DNA of 64,000 bases from Nostoc sp. 'Peltigera membranacea cyanobiont' 210A (GCF_002246015.1 NZ_NOLJ01000002.1:100567-164566), one strand, 5' to 3'; numbered from the stretch's first letter, positions 48,189 to 57,147 are shown. Notes: a model not told the origin generated them from the letters alone. Translations and numbers: made by a program.

Positions 48189-48459
48189 TAGAGCGAAGAG
48201 TTCTCCATGCGGTGTATTGGGCTTTAGGCGTTACTTGATTTTGCTTAACTCGCTCTAACAATCCAGGAATTGCCAAAAGTTCTTGGGTTGCAGCTTCGCT
48301 TTCAGCATTTGCCAAATAAGCAGCAAAATCAGTCAGCACCTGTAATCGCTCTGAAGATAATTGCTGGAGTAAGTCATTAAGCCGTTGCTGTAACTCTGCG
48401 ACAGAAATCAAATCTGCTGATGACCCATCATCCATCGGAGAATTATCGGTAGTATTCAT
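48181..48459 (-). CDS. Putative antitoxin of a RelE-type pair
   Basis: 92 residues, acidic and helical: ISVAELQQRLNDLLQQLSSE, VLTDFAAYLANAESEAATQE, LLAIPGLLERVKQ. It resembles cyanobacterial antitoxins that precede relE genes. Its stop overlaps the start of the truncated toxin. With the toxin dead, the gene is now an orphan. Confidence 0.7.
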   Translation of the reverse strand: MNTTDNSPMDDGSSADLISVAELQQRLNDLLQQLSSERLQVLTDFAAYLANAESEAATQELLAIPGLLERVKQNQVTPKAQYTAWRTLRSNV

Positions 48460-48560
48460 TGCCTACTTCATAATTTCAAGGTTTAGTTTTTATTATGCAT
48501 CAAATCTTTCAAGTGCTTTGGTTATCTTAGGGGAAACTGTGGCAGACGCGATCGCCCCTT

Positions 48561-48612
48561 GTAGAGACGCGATTCATCGCGTCTTCTTCCTGATTCATCG
48601 CGTCTTCTTCCT
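48561..48612. repeat. REP palindromes upstream of the Y1 transposase gene
   Basis: AGACGCGAT-TC-ATCGCGTCT (48565-48584) preceded by GTAG, and a second half unit GATTCATCGCGTCTTC (about 48592-48607). Same sequence as the unit at the 3' end of the gene. Confidence 0.8.
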
Positions 48613-48718
48613 TCCCATCATTTACATAGCGCAAATAATTCCGAGTTTTTTGGGTTGGCAATTACATCAATGCAAAGCAATAATTGCATAAATTTTTGTA
48701 TCAATCAAAGATGTAATC

Positions 48719-49348
48719 ATGAATCATTCCGATCCTCAACCAGAAAATAACAAACCTAAATACAAAGGTAAATATCGAATTGATTCAACCCGTTTGCCGG
48801 CATGGAGTTATGCCAGTAATGCTGGATATTTCATTACTATTTGCACCGACGGTAAAAAATGCTTTTTTGGTGAGGTTGTGCAGGGTGAAATGCAGCGATC
48901 GCTAATTGGAGAAATTGCTCAGAAATTGTGGTACGAGATTCCTAATCATTTTTCTAATTGCCAGATAGATTCGTTTTACGTCATGCCTAATCATATTCAT
49001 GGGATTTTGGTTATTAATCAAATACGAGAAGACGCGATGAATCCACGAACACGCGAAGAAGACGCGATGAATCGCGTCTCTACAAGGGGGGACGATCAAC
49101 GGGGTGGGGTTACTGGGTTATTTAATCCGATGTTGTCTAACAATTCCCTTTCTAAAATTATTAGGTGGTACAAAGGACGATGTACATTTGAAATTAATCA
49201 AATATATGAAGGTTTTGGATGGCAAGAAAGGTTTCATGACAACATAATTCGCGATCAATTTGCCCTCGATCAAATTAGACAATATATTATCAATAACCCA
49301 ATCAATTGGGAACGCGATTGTGAACAACCACCCCATCCCCCCTTGTAG
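48719..49348 (+). CDS. REP-associated tyrosine transposase (Y1 HUH, RAYT)
   Basis: 209 residues. HUH motif in YVMPNHIHGILV (about 92-103) and the nucleophile Tyr in QIRQYIINNPINW (about 188). WQERFHDNIIRDQFALDQ lies before the Tyr helix, as in the family. RAYTs nick and join single-stranded REP sequences. REP units lie upstream, at the stop codon (the TAG is part of the REP's GTAG) and inside the gene, where one is translated as DAMNRVSTRG. Motifs are intact, so it may be active. Confidence 0.9.
   Translation: MNHSDPQPENNKPKYKGKYRIDSTRLPAWSYASNAGYFITICTDGKKCFFGEVVQGEMQRSLIGEIAQKLWYEIPNHFSNCQIDSFYVMPNHIHGILVINQIREDAMNPRTREEDAMNRVSTRGDDQRGGVTGLFNPMLSNNSLSKIIRWYKGRCTFEINQIYEGFGWQERFHDNIIRDQFALDQIRQYIINNPINWERDCEQPPHPPL
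49060..49086. repeat. REP palindrome inside the transposase gene
   Basis: GACGCGAT-GA-ATCGCGTCTC followed by TACAAG, in reverse orientation to the flanking units. A partial unit (GACGCGATGAATCC, 49031-49044) precedes it. It falls in the variable linker after the HUH motif and keeps the frame open. Confidence 0.8.
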
Positions 49349-49369
49349 AGACGCGATTCATCGCGTCTT
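49344..49369. repeat. REP palindrome at the transposase stop codon
   Basis: TGTAGAGACGCGATTCATCG and CGTCTTG. The first TAG is the stop codon of the transposase. Confidence 0.85.
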
Positions 49370-49382
49370 GTATTTGATTCAT

Positions 49383-50897
49383 CTATTGACGCGTATAACG
49401 ATGTTTCACACCAATCGGGAAATATTCAAAATCACCCATTGGTGCTAATGTAACTTGTGGTGTTTGATATTCTACCGGAACATAATTAGCAAACTCGCTA
49501 TTTAGACGTAGCAGTTGTGAAAGAATAGAAGATGCGATCGCAAGTCTTTGATCTTCACTACCCTCTACCCCTACTGCTAATTCCACAACTACAGATAAAA
49601 ATCGGTTTTTATCACCATCTTCCTTCACCTGCAACACGAATTTACCCGTCACCCATTCTTGAATTCCTGGTTGTTCTAATCCCACCGTTACATTTTCGGG
49701 ATAGATATTTGCACCAAAGTAAGAAACTGTAAAATTAGAACGACCGAAGACATAAACAAAAGGTAGCTGATGAATACCTCTTGGTGATTCTTGAGTATCA
49801 GAACGGAGATTTTCAAGCGGGTTAAATCCCCATTCCGCTAAAAATTGCGACATCGCATCATAACTAATTATCCCGCCAGTATCCAAGATGTCATAACGCA
49901 CTAAGGGAATACCGTTATCTCCCGAAAACAACAATCCGCCATCTTGAACTTCAAAAAAGCGAGTGAAAGGATCGTATTGTACTAGTGTGGGTAAACGCGA
50001 TTCCCCAAATAAAGTTTTAGCTGCATCGGGATTTTCTGCCAAAAAGCGACGGATACAGATACTTAACGGTGTTTCATTACCCAAAACTCCCGCATCCGCA
50101 GTACCGTAAAGTGATGCAAAATCATAACAAGGATTTCGTGAACCAACTCTTTCGCCAACTAAACTCCGCCATTCTTCACTAAATACTTCTCCCGCCATCA
50201 CTAATTTAATCTGATATTGCTGCCACTCCACACCACGAGCGATACCAGTATCAATGACATCTTTTAAAAATGGCGGGTATCCCAATAACACCACTTGCTC
50301 AAATGCTGAACCTAATTCCTGGACAACTCGCAATATTTCTTCTTTGTTGTTACCAGGAGTAATTACAGTGATGAGATAACCTTTGCTAGCAAGATAACGA
50401 CAGCAATTAGTAGTAAACATTCCACCTACCCAAGTGCCTAAAGTGAAACAAATCACTGCTAGGGTACGTCTGCTATCTGTATAGAAACTATCGTGAAAAA
50501 TCTGTTCAAAGCGTGTGGCGATTTGGAGTTCATCTGTGAAAAAACGAGGCCAAAATGTCGGTTTACCACTAGAACCTGATGAAGCAGCTATCATGTCGCA
50601 CTCTTGGAGTTGTCCGTTACGGCACAAGTCAGCTAAGGGATAACGCAGTATATAATTTTGTTTAGCGATCGCTGGTAGTTTTTGAAACTCCTCTAAGGTT
50701 TGAATAGTCGCGGGATTAATTTCCCTTTCTGCTAAAAACGCCTTGTAGGCTGGTACATTAGCCGCCACATCGTGAAATAAACTCAAAGCTGCCGAAGTTT
50801 GAGTGTTGAGATGCCTTTGCAATATGGTTTCTAGAGGGGTAGATAAAAAATCTTCAAATGCTTTAATTACTTGCTGCTGTCTTGATTTGCCGTTCAT
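49383..50897 (-). CDS. PaaK-like adenylate-forming enzyme (phenylacetate-CoA ligase family)
   Basis: 504 residues. The nucleotide loop is IAASSGSSGKPTFWPRF near 105. YDFASLYGTADAGVLGNETP near 250 matches the A5-type motif, with VRYDILDTGG near 340 and YVFGRSNFTVSYFGANIYPE near 385. This branch adenylates a carboxylate; many PaaK/CapK-like members have unknown substrates, so phenylacetate is not implied. Single gene, convergent with the transposase. Confidence 0.82.
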   Translation of the reverse strand: MNGKSRQQQVIKAFEDFLSTPLETILQRHLNTQTSAALSLFHDVAANVPAYKAFLAEREINPATIQTLEEFQKLPAIAKQNYILRYPLADLCRNGQLQECDMIAASSGSSGKPTFWPRFFTDELQIATRFEQIFHDSFYTDSRRTLAVICFTLGTWVGGMFTTNCCRYLASKGYLITVITPGNNKEEILRVVQELGSAFEQVVLLGYPPFLKDVIDTGIARGVEWQQYQIKLVMAGEVFSEEWRSLVGERVGSRNPCYDFASLYGTADAGVLGNETPLSICIRRFLAENPDAAKTLFGESRLPTLVQYDPFTRFFEVQDGGLLFSGDNGIPLVRYDILDTGGIISYDAMSQFLAEWGFNPLENLRSDTQESPRGIHQLPFVYVFGRSNFTVSYFGANIYPENVTVGLEQPGIQEWVTGKFVLQVKEDGDKNRFLSVVVELAVGVEGSEDQRLAIASSILSQLLRLNSEFANYVPVEYQTPQVTLAPMGDFEYFPIGVKHRYTRQ

Positions 50898-51075
50898 GAC
50901 GCTTGCTTATTTATCCTGAAGTAGAACCAACCCGTTTAAAATAATTCGTAATTCGTAATGACGCTCCTGCGTCGCTAACGCTGCGCTAACGTAATTCATA
51001 ATTCGTAGAATATCCGAAAATGAGGGTATGCGCGTTGTAGTCATTCAATAAAACCTTAATTTATCCTTCAGCACC

Positions 51076-52767
51076 ATGCAGCTCTATTGCAGTAAACAAC
51101 ACACAAATAATGGTAGTAACCGCTTTTGCACCCATTGTGGTGAACCATTACCTCTTGCTGTGGGACAGGTTGTGGATAATCGCTATCAAATTATCCGTCA
51201 TCTAGGACAAGGTGGCTTTGGACGCACCTATTTGGCGGAAGATATAAATAAATCCCATCAAACCTGTGTGCTGAAGGAATTTGCACCCCAAGTACAAGAA
51301 CATCAAGATTTACAAAAAGCTAAAGAGTTATTTGACAGAGAAGCGAATGTTCTAAAAAAACTCCAGCATCCACAGATTCCGCGTTTTCACGCCTCGCTAC
51401 AAGTGAAGATAGGCACTAAAGATTTTTTCTTTTTAGTGCAAGATTATGTGGATGGTGATAATTACTACCAGTTATTAGAACAGCGTGAAAGTCAAGGAAA
51501 AACCTTTAGTGAAGAGGAAGTAATCACGCTCCTGCAACAGATTTTACCTGTCTTATCATACATCCACTCACGAGATGTAATTCACCGTGATATTTCTCCC
51601 GATAATCTAATTTGGCGGCGTTCTGATAATTTGCCAGTGCTGATTGATTTTGGTGGTGTCAAGCAATTGCCAGCTTCTCAAGGTTTTTGGCGCACCAAGT
51701 TGGTTGGAAATAACACTTTGCTGGGTAAAAAGGGCTACGCTCCAGAAGAACAGCTACGGCAGGGTAAGGCATTTTTTAGTAGTGATTTATACTCTTTGGC
51801 GGTAACAACATTAGTGTTACTCACAGGTAAAGAACCGCAGAAATTATACGATAGCTATCAGGGAATTTGGGGATGGGGCAAGGAAATCCAAGTTAGTCCC
51901 AAATTAGAAGCGGTATTAAAAAAGATGCTGGCTTATAGACCGAGCGATCGCTACGAACGAGCCGAGCAAATCCTCAGAGATTTACCATCACCAACTGCAA
52001 CTAAATCTCCAGGCAATTATATTACCACCAAGATCAAGACGATGGTCGTTGCTCCGGGAAGACAACGCGCCAGTGCTGTTATGAGTAGATTCCAGAGGCA
52101 AACGCAAGCAATTGCTAAACCGAGAACTTTCCCTGTTTGGATTCGCCCTTTTGTGATGAGTTTAGGGGGAACGGCTTTAGTTGGATTAACTATAGCGGCG
52201 GGAAATGCAGCCATTCGGGCCGTCACTTCAATCACCATCCCATCAATTTCATTACCTTCATTACCGCAAATCCCACAGTTTCCAACTGGTAAACCAGCCG
52301 GCGACAAAGGAAAAAATAGCGACTTCCAGAAAATTATCAGTCGTCGTCAAGAGTTAGAAATTACTGAAGGATTTTTTATTCGCACAGTAGATGATTTATT
52401 TTATACAAAAAAGCCAGAATTAAAGGGACGTAGCCTGACATCTAAGCCTGAAGATGCTGGTTTACGAGATGAATGGTCTGATATCGCCGATAATTTATTG
52501 GATAAACTAGAACAAGCTGACCTCAGTACAGCAGCTCGTCGGAAATTAGGGAACTATAGTCAAAAAGATTACGATACATGGAGACAACAAGCGCGATCGG
52601 GGCAGTTTGGGAACTATACAATCGATCAGTTGACCAAAGACACAAATGAAAGATTCGATCGGTTGTTTCCCGATCAGCAGCGTAGGAAACTCAATCAACA
52701 GACTTTTGGTCAAATTTGGTATGCGATCGCAGCCGATCAAGTCAGTAAAGTACAATCTGGCAAATAA
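51076..52767 (+). CDS. Zinc-ribbon Ser/Thr protein kinase, membrane-anchored (tandem copy 1)
   Basis: 563 residues. N-terminal zinc ribbon CSKQH...CTHCG (4-22); kinase domain about 33-300 with LGQGGFGRTYLAED, VLKEF lysine, a catalytic loop HRDISPDNLIW, IDFGGVKQL and GYAPEEQ. The usual Lys of HRDxKPxN is Ser here, shared with the next gene. A basic linker leads to one membrane segment near 360-380 (FVMSLGGTALVGLTIAAGNA). The C-terminal conserved domain (about 415-560) has RRQELEITEGFFIRTVDDLF and FDRLFPDQQ and is also in the next gene. Confidence 0.85.
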   Translation: MQLYCSKQHTNNGSNRFCTHCGEPLPLAVGQVVDNRYQIIRHLGQGGFGRTYLAEDINKSHQTCVLKEFAPQVQEHQDLQKAKELFDREANVLKKLQHPQIPRFHASLQVKIGTKDFFFLVQDYVDGDNYYQLLEQRESQGKTFSEEEVITLLQQILPVLSYIHSRDVIHRDISPDNLIWRRSDNLPVLIDFGGVKQLPASQGFWRTKLVGNNTLLGKKGYAPEEQLRQGKAFFSSDLYSLAVTTLVLLTGKEPQKLYDSYQGIWGWGKEIQVSPKLEAVLKKMLAYRPSDRYERAEQILRDLPSPTATKSPGNYITTKIKTMVVAPGRQRASAVMSRFQRQTQAIAKPRTFPVWIRPFVMSLGGTALVGLTIAAGNAAIRAVTSITIPSISLPSLPQIPQFPTGKPAGDKGKNSDFQKIISRRQELEITEGFFIRTVDDLFYTKKPELKGRSLTSKPEDAGLRDEWSDIADNLLDKLEQADLSTAARRKLGNYSQKDYDTWRQQARSGQFGNYTIDQLTKDTNERFDRLFPDQQRRKLNQQTFGQIWYAIAADQVSKVQSGK

Positions 52768-52770
52768 GGC

Positions 52771-52871
52771 GACTGGGGACTGGGGATTGGGGACTGGGGA
52801 CTGGGGAAGAGTAATAAATGACAAATGACAAATGACAAATGACAAATGACAAATGACAAATGACAAATGAC
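52771..52871. repeat. Two STRR arrays: (GACTGGG)5 then (AAATGAC)8
   Basis: Five 7-base GACTGGG/GATTGGG units (52771-52805) are followed after 10 bases by eight perfect AAATGAC units (52816-52871). The ATG start of the downstream kinase (52867) is inside the last unit. Confidence 0.9.
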
Positions 52872-55047
52872 AAAAATATATTGTTCTAAAGGACATGAAA
52901 ATTCCCCAGGTAGTCGCTTTTGTCTCCAGTGTGGCGAAAATTTGTTGGATACGCCCATGAGTTATGGTATCCAACCGGGACTGACTTTAGGCGATCGCTA
53001 TGTGATTGTGCGTCAAATTGGCCAAGGTGGTTTCGGACGCACTTATTTAGCTGAAGATGTCAACCGTTTCCGCGAACTTTGTGTTTTAAAAGAATTTTCC
53101 CCCCAAGTTCAAACCGCTTACGTTGTCCAAAAAGCTGAAGAACTCTTTGAGAGAGAAGCAAGTGTTCTTTATAAACTGCAACATCCCCAAATTCCCCGCT
53201 TCCGAGAACTGCTGCGGCTAAATTTAGGGGGCAAAGAATATCTGTTTTTGGTGCAAGATTATGTAGAAGGGGAAACTTACAATTCTTTATTAAATACCCG
53301 GATACACCAGGGTTTGCGCTTTACAGAAGTAGAAATACGCCAATTGTTCCAGCAAATTTTGCCAGTGTTGGAATACATTCACTCACTAGGAGTAATTCAT
53401 AGAGATATCTCTCCAGATAATTTAATGCTTCGGACTGTTGACAAACTGCCAGTTTTAATTGATTTTGGCGGTGTCAAACAAGTAGTAGCAACTGTGGCTT
53501 CCGAATATTACCAACCCGGTATGGCTGCACCTCCGCCAGCACCAACCTTATTAGGCAAAATAGGATTTGCGCCCCCAGAACAAATGCAAACTGGGTTAGT
53601 ATCTCCCCACAGCGACTTGTATGCTTTGGCGGCAACAATATTGGTTTTACTGACGGGCAAACAACCCCAAGAATTAATTGATACCTATACTCTCAGTTGG
53701 CAATGGCGACGGGAAGTTAATCTGAGTCAAGATTTGGCACAGGTATTAGATAAAATGCTATCTGCTAGACCAAGCGATCGCTATCAATCAGCCCGTCAAG
53801 TACTCCAAGCCCTCAACTCACCTCCAGCGAACTATCCGCCAACTCAATATCCCACTCCATCACAACCCACATCCGCCACCGTCGCCGTCTCCCCACCTCC
53901 CCCACCTTCCCCAACCCCTCCATATCCCTCATATCCCTCATCTTCCCCCTCTTCCTCCTGGTGGACACCAACAAAAACCTTCCTGGTGGCGGCGCTAGTC
54001 GCTGGTAGTGTGGGATTAATTTGGTGGGGATTGAATGGCAGACGAGATGTCGGGCAAGTCGATCCTAATCCTACAGCCAGCCCTATTCCAACTAGCGAAC
54101 AACCAACCGATCCTTTAGCGCAATATTCGCCAGCAGAACGAGAACGCAAAGAAAGATTAAGCGATCGCCGTCAACAGTTGGGTATTGACTCTAACTTTTA
54201 CGTGAACTTGGTGAATCAAGTTTTTTGGGACAGAAATCCCAGTTTACGGGGACGTACTCTCAGCAATGGGACTGAAGATGAGAGTTTGCGCGCAGAGTGG
54301 GATCAAACAGCTTCAGAATTACTAGAAAAGCTTGCACCACTGAGTAATAATGCACGCCAAAAGTTGGGAACTTACACAACTGCTGAACGCGATCGCTGGA
54401 AAGTAGAAGTCAACAAAATCAACGTTGGTAGTCGTTCTTTGTATGACTTGGGAGATACTGCATTCTTACGTGTATTTCCTGAACAGCGGGGTAAAAGTTT
54501 CCAAGGTCAGCCCATTGGACAAGTTTGGTACGGATTTGTTAGCGATCGACTCAGTGCAATCCTTGACGGTAGCGCTTTCCAGAAACTTGTCTTCGATCCT
54601 GGGGCTACTGGCAAAACAGTTAGCAGTACTCTCCAACCTGGTGGTGGTAAAGTATTCATTGCTGGACTTGCCAAAGACCAATCTCTAGACTTGAAGCTAG
54701 AAGCAAATTCTCAAGTCTTGTTATCAGTCTATTCACCCTCTGGCAAAATTCGATTTTTAGAAGATTCTACCAAACGTAGTTTGTCAACTAAATTATCAGA
54801 AAATGGATTTTATGAGTTTGTTGTAGTTTCCACAGCAACGAAACCAGTAGATTATCAACTCACTATTACAGCCGAAAATCCCACAGTTCCCCCATCACCA
54901 ACACCCACGCCCACGGAAACATCCACGCCGATACCAACTCCCACGCCAACCCCGACACCTACGCCAATACCAACACCCACGCCTACAGAAACCTCCACAC
55001 CTGAACCGGAACCTACACCAATACCAACTCCTGAGACAACGCCCTAG
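52867..55047 (+). CDS. Zinc-ribbon Ser/Thr protein kinase, membrane-anchored (tandem copy 2)
   Basis: 726 residues. Zinc ribbon CSKGH...CLQCG; kinase domain about 37-320 with IGQGGFGRTYLAED, HRDISPDNLML (Ser for Lys, as in copy 1), IDFGGVKQ and GFAPPEQ. A Pro/Ser-rich linker (about 320-365), a membrane segment near 370-388 and the same periplasmic or extracytoplasmic domain as copy 1 (about 415-560) follow. A further beta-rich domain with LAKDQSLDLKLEANSQVLLS (pre-peptidase-like) and a Pro-Thr repeat tail (PTPTPTPTPIPTPT) end it. Its start lies in an STRR array. No Shine-Dalgarno is evident. Confidence 0.85.
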   Translation: MTKIYCSKGHENSPGSRFCLQCGENLLDTPMSYGIQPGLTLGDRYVIVRQIGQGGFGRTYLAEDVNRFRELCVLKEFSPQVQTAYVVQKAEELFEREASVLYKLQHPQIPRFRELLRLNLGGKEYLFLVQDYVEGETYNSLLNTRIHQGLRFTEVEIRQLFQQILPVLEYIHSLGVIHRDISPDNLMLRTVDKLPVLIDFGGVKQVVATVASEYYQPGMAAPPPAPTLLGKIGFAPPEQMQTGLVSPHSDLYALAATILVLLTGKQPQELIDTYTLSWQWRREVNLSQDLAQVLDKMLSARPSDRYQSARQVLQALNSPPANYPPTQYPTPSQPTSATVAVSPPPPPSPTPPYPSYPSSSPSSSWWTPTKTFLVAALVAGSVGLIWWGLNGRRDVGQVDPNPTASPIPTSEQPTDPLAQYSPAERERKERLSDRRQQLGIDSNFYVNLVNQVFWDRNPSLRGRTLSNGTEDESLRAEWDQTASELLEKLAPLSNNARQKLGTYTTAERDRWKVEVNKINVGSRSLYDLGDTAFLRVFPEQRGKSFQGQPIGQVWYGFVSDRLSAILDGSAFQKLVFDPGATGKTVSSTLQPGGGKVFIAGLAKDQSLDLKLEANSQVLLSVYSPSGKIRFLEDSTKRSLSTKLSENGFYEFVVVSTATKPVDYQLTITAENPTVPPSPTPTPTETSTPIPTPTPTPTPTPIPTPTPTETSTPEPEPTPIPTPETTP

Positions 55048-55098
55048 TACCGCAAGGCGGAATTAAAAATTAAAAATTAAAAATGTTGGCGAAAGGTT

Positions 55099-55274
55099 AT
55101 ACCATGTCCCCTTGATTACTTACTAAACCCCAAGAACCCCACCTCGCCAAAGCTACGCTTCGTCTCCCTGCCCCTAATCCCCAGAGGGGGCCCCGAGTTC
55201 CCCGCAGGCGGGGAGGGGCTGGGGGTGGGGTGCAATGACTGTGGGAATCATAACTAATTACCCGGACTTGATAT
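55099..55274. mobile_element. MITE-like element (copy 2, 176 bp, reverse orientation)
   Basis: Related to the element in higB. Shared blocks on the opposite strand: TAATTAGTTATG, CACAGTCATTGCACCCCACC, TGCGGGGA, AAGCGTAGCTTTGGCG, GGTGGGGTTCTT and AATCAAGGGGACATGGTAT. Termini ATACCATGTCC and GGACTTGATAT are imperfect inverted repeats. About 30 extra bases (GAGGGGGCCCCGAGTTCCCC region) make it longer than copy 1. Confidence 0.8.
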
Positions 55275-55347
55275 TACTGGGTTTGGGAAAATTCCATACC
55301 TTTACCCCTTACCCCATAATGCCAAGAAGCTATTGTAGTAGTATCTT

Positions 55348-56226
55348 TCAATCTGTCTGCACTACACCTAAACGCAACGCAATTCGCTGGTGCTTCGTTG
55401 GATCGTAGGGTCTACCTCTGTGCATCACCTGTGAGTTGTCCCAAAAAATAATATCTCCTGGCTGCCAAACATGGGAATAGACTGGCGTACAGTCTAGAAC
55501 AGTCGCAAACAAATCTTCCCAGAAACGTTTTGCTTCCTCTGGTCGATCTTCCATACCAACTGCGATCGCAGTGTCCGAACCTAAATATAATCCCTTTTTA
55601 CCAGTAACTTTGTGAGTGGACACAATGGGATGCAGTTTCTTCGGTATATCAGTATCTACATTGGGTTTTTTAGAAAACATTGGTGGCGAGTGATACATCG
55701 ACATCTGCTCTAACTGCTGCTGATGTTGAGGATCTAGGTTATTGTACGCTTCTACCATATCAAGGAACTCGGTAGTGTGAGGTTGCCCATCTACACCTTC
55801 CGGCACTTGTATCCCATAAAGCATCACAACATATAGTGCGTTCATATCCAGTCCCTCTGCACGGGGGAGACCATCTTTATCATGATGCCATTGCCATGCA
55901 TATTTCCCGACTGCATCGGCAACCGGCCCTTTAGGATTGCCCAATATATAGACATTTTGGCTTTGTAAGTCTGGACTAATATCAGGATCTAATGTTTTCG
56001 GAGGACCGCCAAACATAAAATCACCAAAAGTCTGCTTGGCAAATTCTTTTAATTGTTGTGCAGTCATCTGTTGCTTTCTGACGACCACAACGCCATGTTT
56101 CCACAGTGATTCTTTTAATTCATGCGACTCTAGATTTGTGAGGTCGTTGAGATTGCAACCGTGTAGGACTTCAATTCCGAGTCTTGAGTGATGCTGGATT
56201 GTTTGTTGTTGAGTAATTTGAGTCAT
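55348..56226 (-). CDS. TauD/TfdA family Fe(II)/2-oxoglutarate dioxygenase
   Basis: 292 residues with the double-stranded beta helix. The iron motif HxD is in WHHDKDGLPRAEG (about 113-119) and the distal His in SQVMHRGRPYDPTKHQRIAL (about 265), with the Arg 2-oxoglutarate ligand following in QRIALRLG. It hydroxylates an organic substrate; which one (taurine, a sulfonate or a natural-product intermediate) is not determined by the sequence. Single gene. Confidence 0.88.
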   Translation of the reverse strand: MTQITQQQTIQHHSRLGIEVLHGCNLNDLTNLESHELKESLWKHGVVVVRKQQMTAQQLKEFAKQTFGDFMFGGPPKTLDPDISPDLQSQNVYILGNPKGPVADAVGKYAWQWHHDKDGLPRAEGLDMNALYVVMLYGIQVPEGVDGQPHTTEFLDMVEAYNNLDPQHQQQLEQMSMYHSPPMFSKKPNVDTDIPKKLHPIVSTHKVTGKKGLYLGSDTAIAVGMEDRPEEAKRFWEDLFATVLDCTPVYSHVWQPGDIIFWDNSQVMHRGRPYDPTKHQRIALRLGVVQTD

Positions 56227-56529
56227 TGCTATGCATTTATTTTGGAAGCAAACTATATAGTTAATTAGTGTAGATAGGAAATTTGTGTAGTAGTATCTTA
56301 CCTAAAAAAGTTGGCCAAATATATTAAATATTGAAGGGGCTAATAACGTTTTTTTACTCTGAAAAAATAAAATATTTGTAGCGACTTTCTTGAACAACAG
56401 TAAAACCCAACAAAAGCAAGGATTATTGGTGTTGGGTTTTGTTCCTAAACCCAACCTACGCATAGATTTATAAAAACTTATTACAACAAAGGTTTCTAAT
56501 TTTGATCTCGTGAGAGTCATAAAACAGTA
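56227..56529. other. Intergenic region with hairpin
   Basis: About 300 bases. AAAACCCAACA (56402-56412) and TGTTGGGTTTT (56430-56440) form a stem-loop downstream of the Nudix gene, probably a terminator or a dispersed GGGTTGGGTT-type repeat. No gene. Confidence 0.55.
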
Positions 56530-57147
56530 CTAATCAAAGTCTGTCGGTAAATTTGGTTGGCGATAATGTTGAAAAAGTCGATTTATTTGTGCTGGTGTCA
56601 CACGTCCGAGAGAAAGTTCTGGTAACGCACCTTCAGGGAAAAAACCTACTTCTTCAGTTTCAATACTTGATGATGGAGAACCACCAATAAGTTCACAGTG
56701 AAAAAACAGCTTGTAGACATAAAACGGTAATGGTGGATGTCCCTGTTTGTTTCTGTCATAGACTGCTAGGAGTTTGATAGCGCGTGCTTGATATCCAGAT
56801 TCTTCATATATTTCTTTCACAACTGCCTCACTGGGCGACTCGCCAATATCAGCCCATCCACCAGGTAAAGTCCAGCAGCCGTCTACTCGTTCCTTGACTA
56901 ACAATATAGTATCGTCACGAAAAATTGCTCCTCGCACATCAACTTTAGGAGTTGCATATCCGACTTCACGGCTAAATAAATCGAGGACATAAGTGTGTTC
57001 TACATTTGAATAACTCGCCATGATTTCCGTGGCGATCGCTCGTAATTGTTTGTAACGTTCTATATCGTAAACACCCTCAGAATAAGTCAACCCATTTTGA
57101 GCGATCGCTTGTAAATTTTGCGCCCATTCCAGCCATTTAAGTTGCAT
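56530..57147 (-). CDS. Nudix hydrolase with N-terminal extension
   Basis: 205 residues. The N-terminal 60 residues (WLEWAQNLQAIAQNGLTYSE, YDIERYKQLRAIATEIM) are the extension found in ADP-ribose/NUDT-type bacterial Nudix proteins. The Nudix box GGWADIGESPSEAVVKEIYE, then ESGYQ, has Lys in place of the consensus Arg (REUxEE); the metal-binding Glu residues are kept. The substrate is unknown. Confidence 0.88.
   Translation of the reverse strand: MQLKWLEWAQNLQAIAQNGLTYSEGVYDIERYKQLRAIATEIMASYSNVEHTYVLDLFSREVGYATPKVDVRGAIFRDDTILLVKERVDGCWTLPGGWADIGESPSEAVVKEIYEESGYQARAIKLLAVYDRNKQGHPPLPFYVYKLFFHCELIGGSPSSSIETEEVGFFPEGALPELSLGRVTPAQINRLFQHYRQPNLPTDFD

Noticed and set aside
53844..54149. Gly-rich minus frame in the second kinase
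   Set aside because: It is the complement of the Pro/Ser-rich linker codons.
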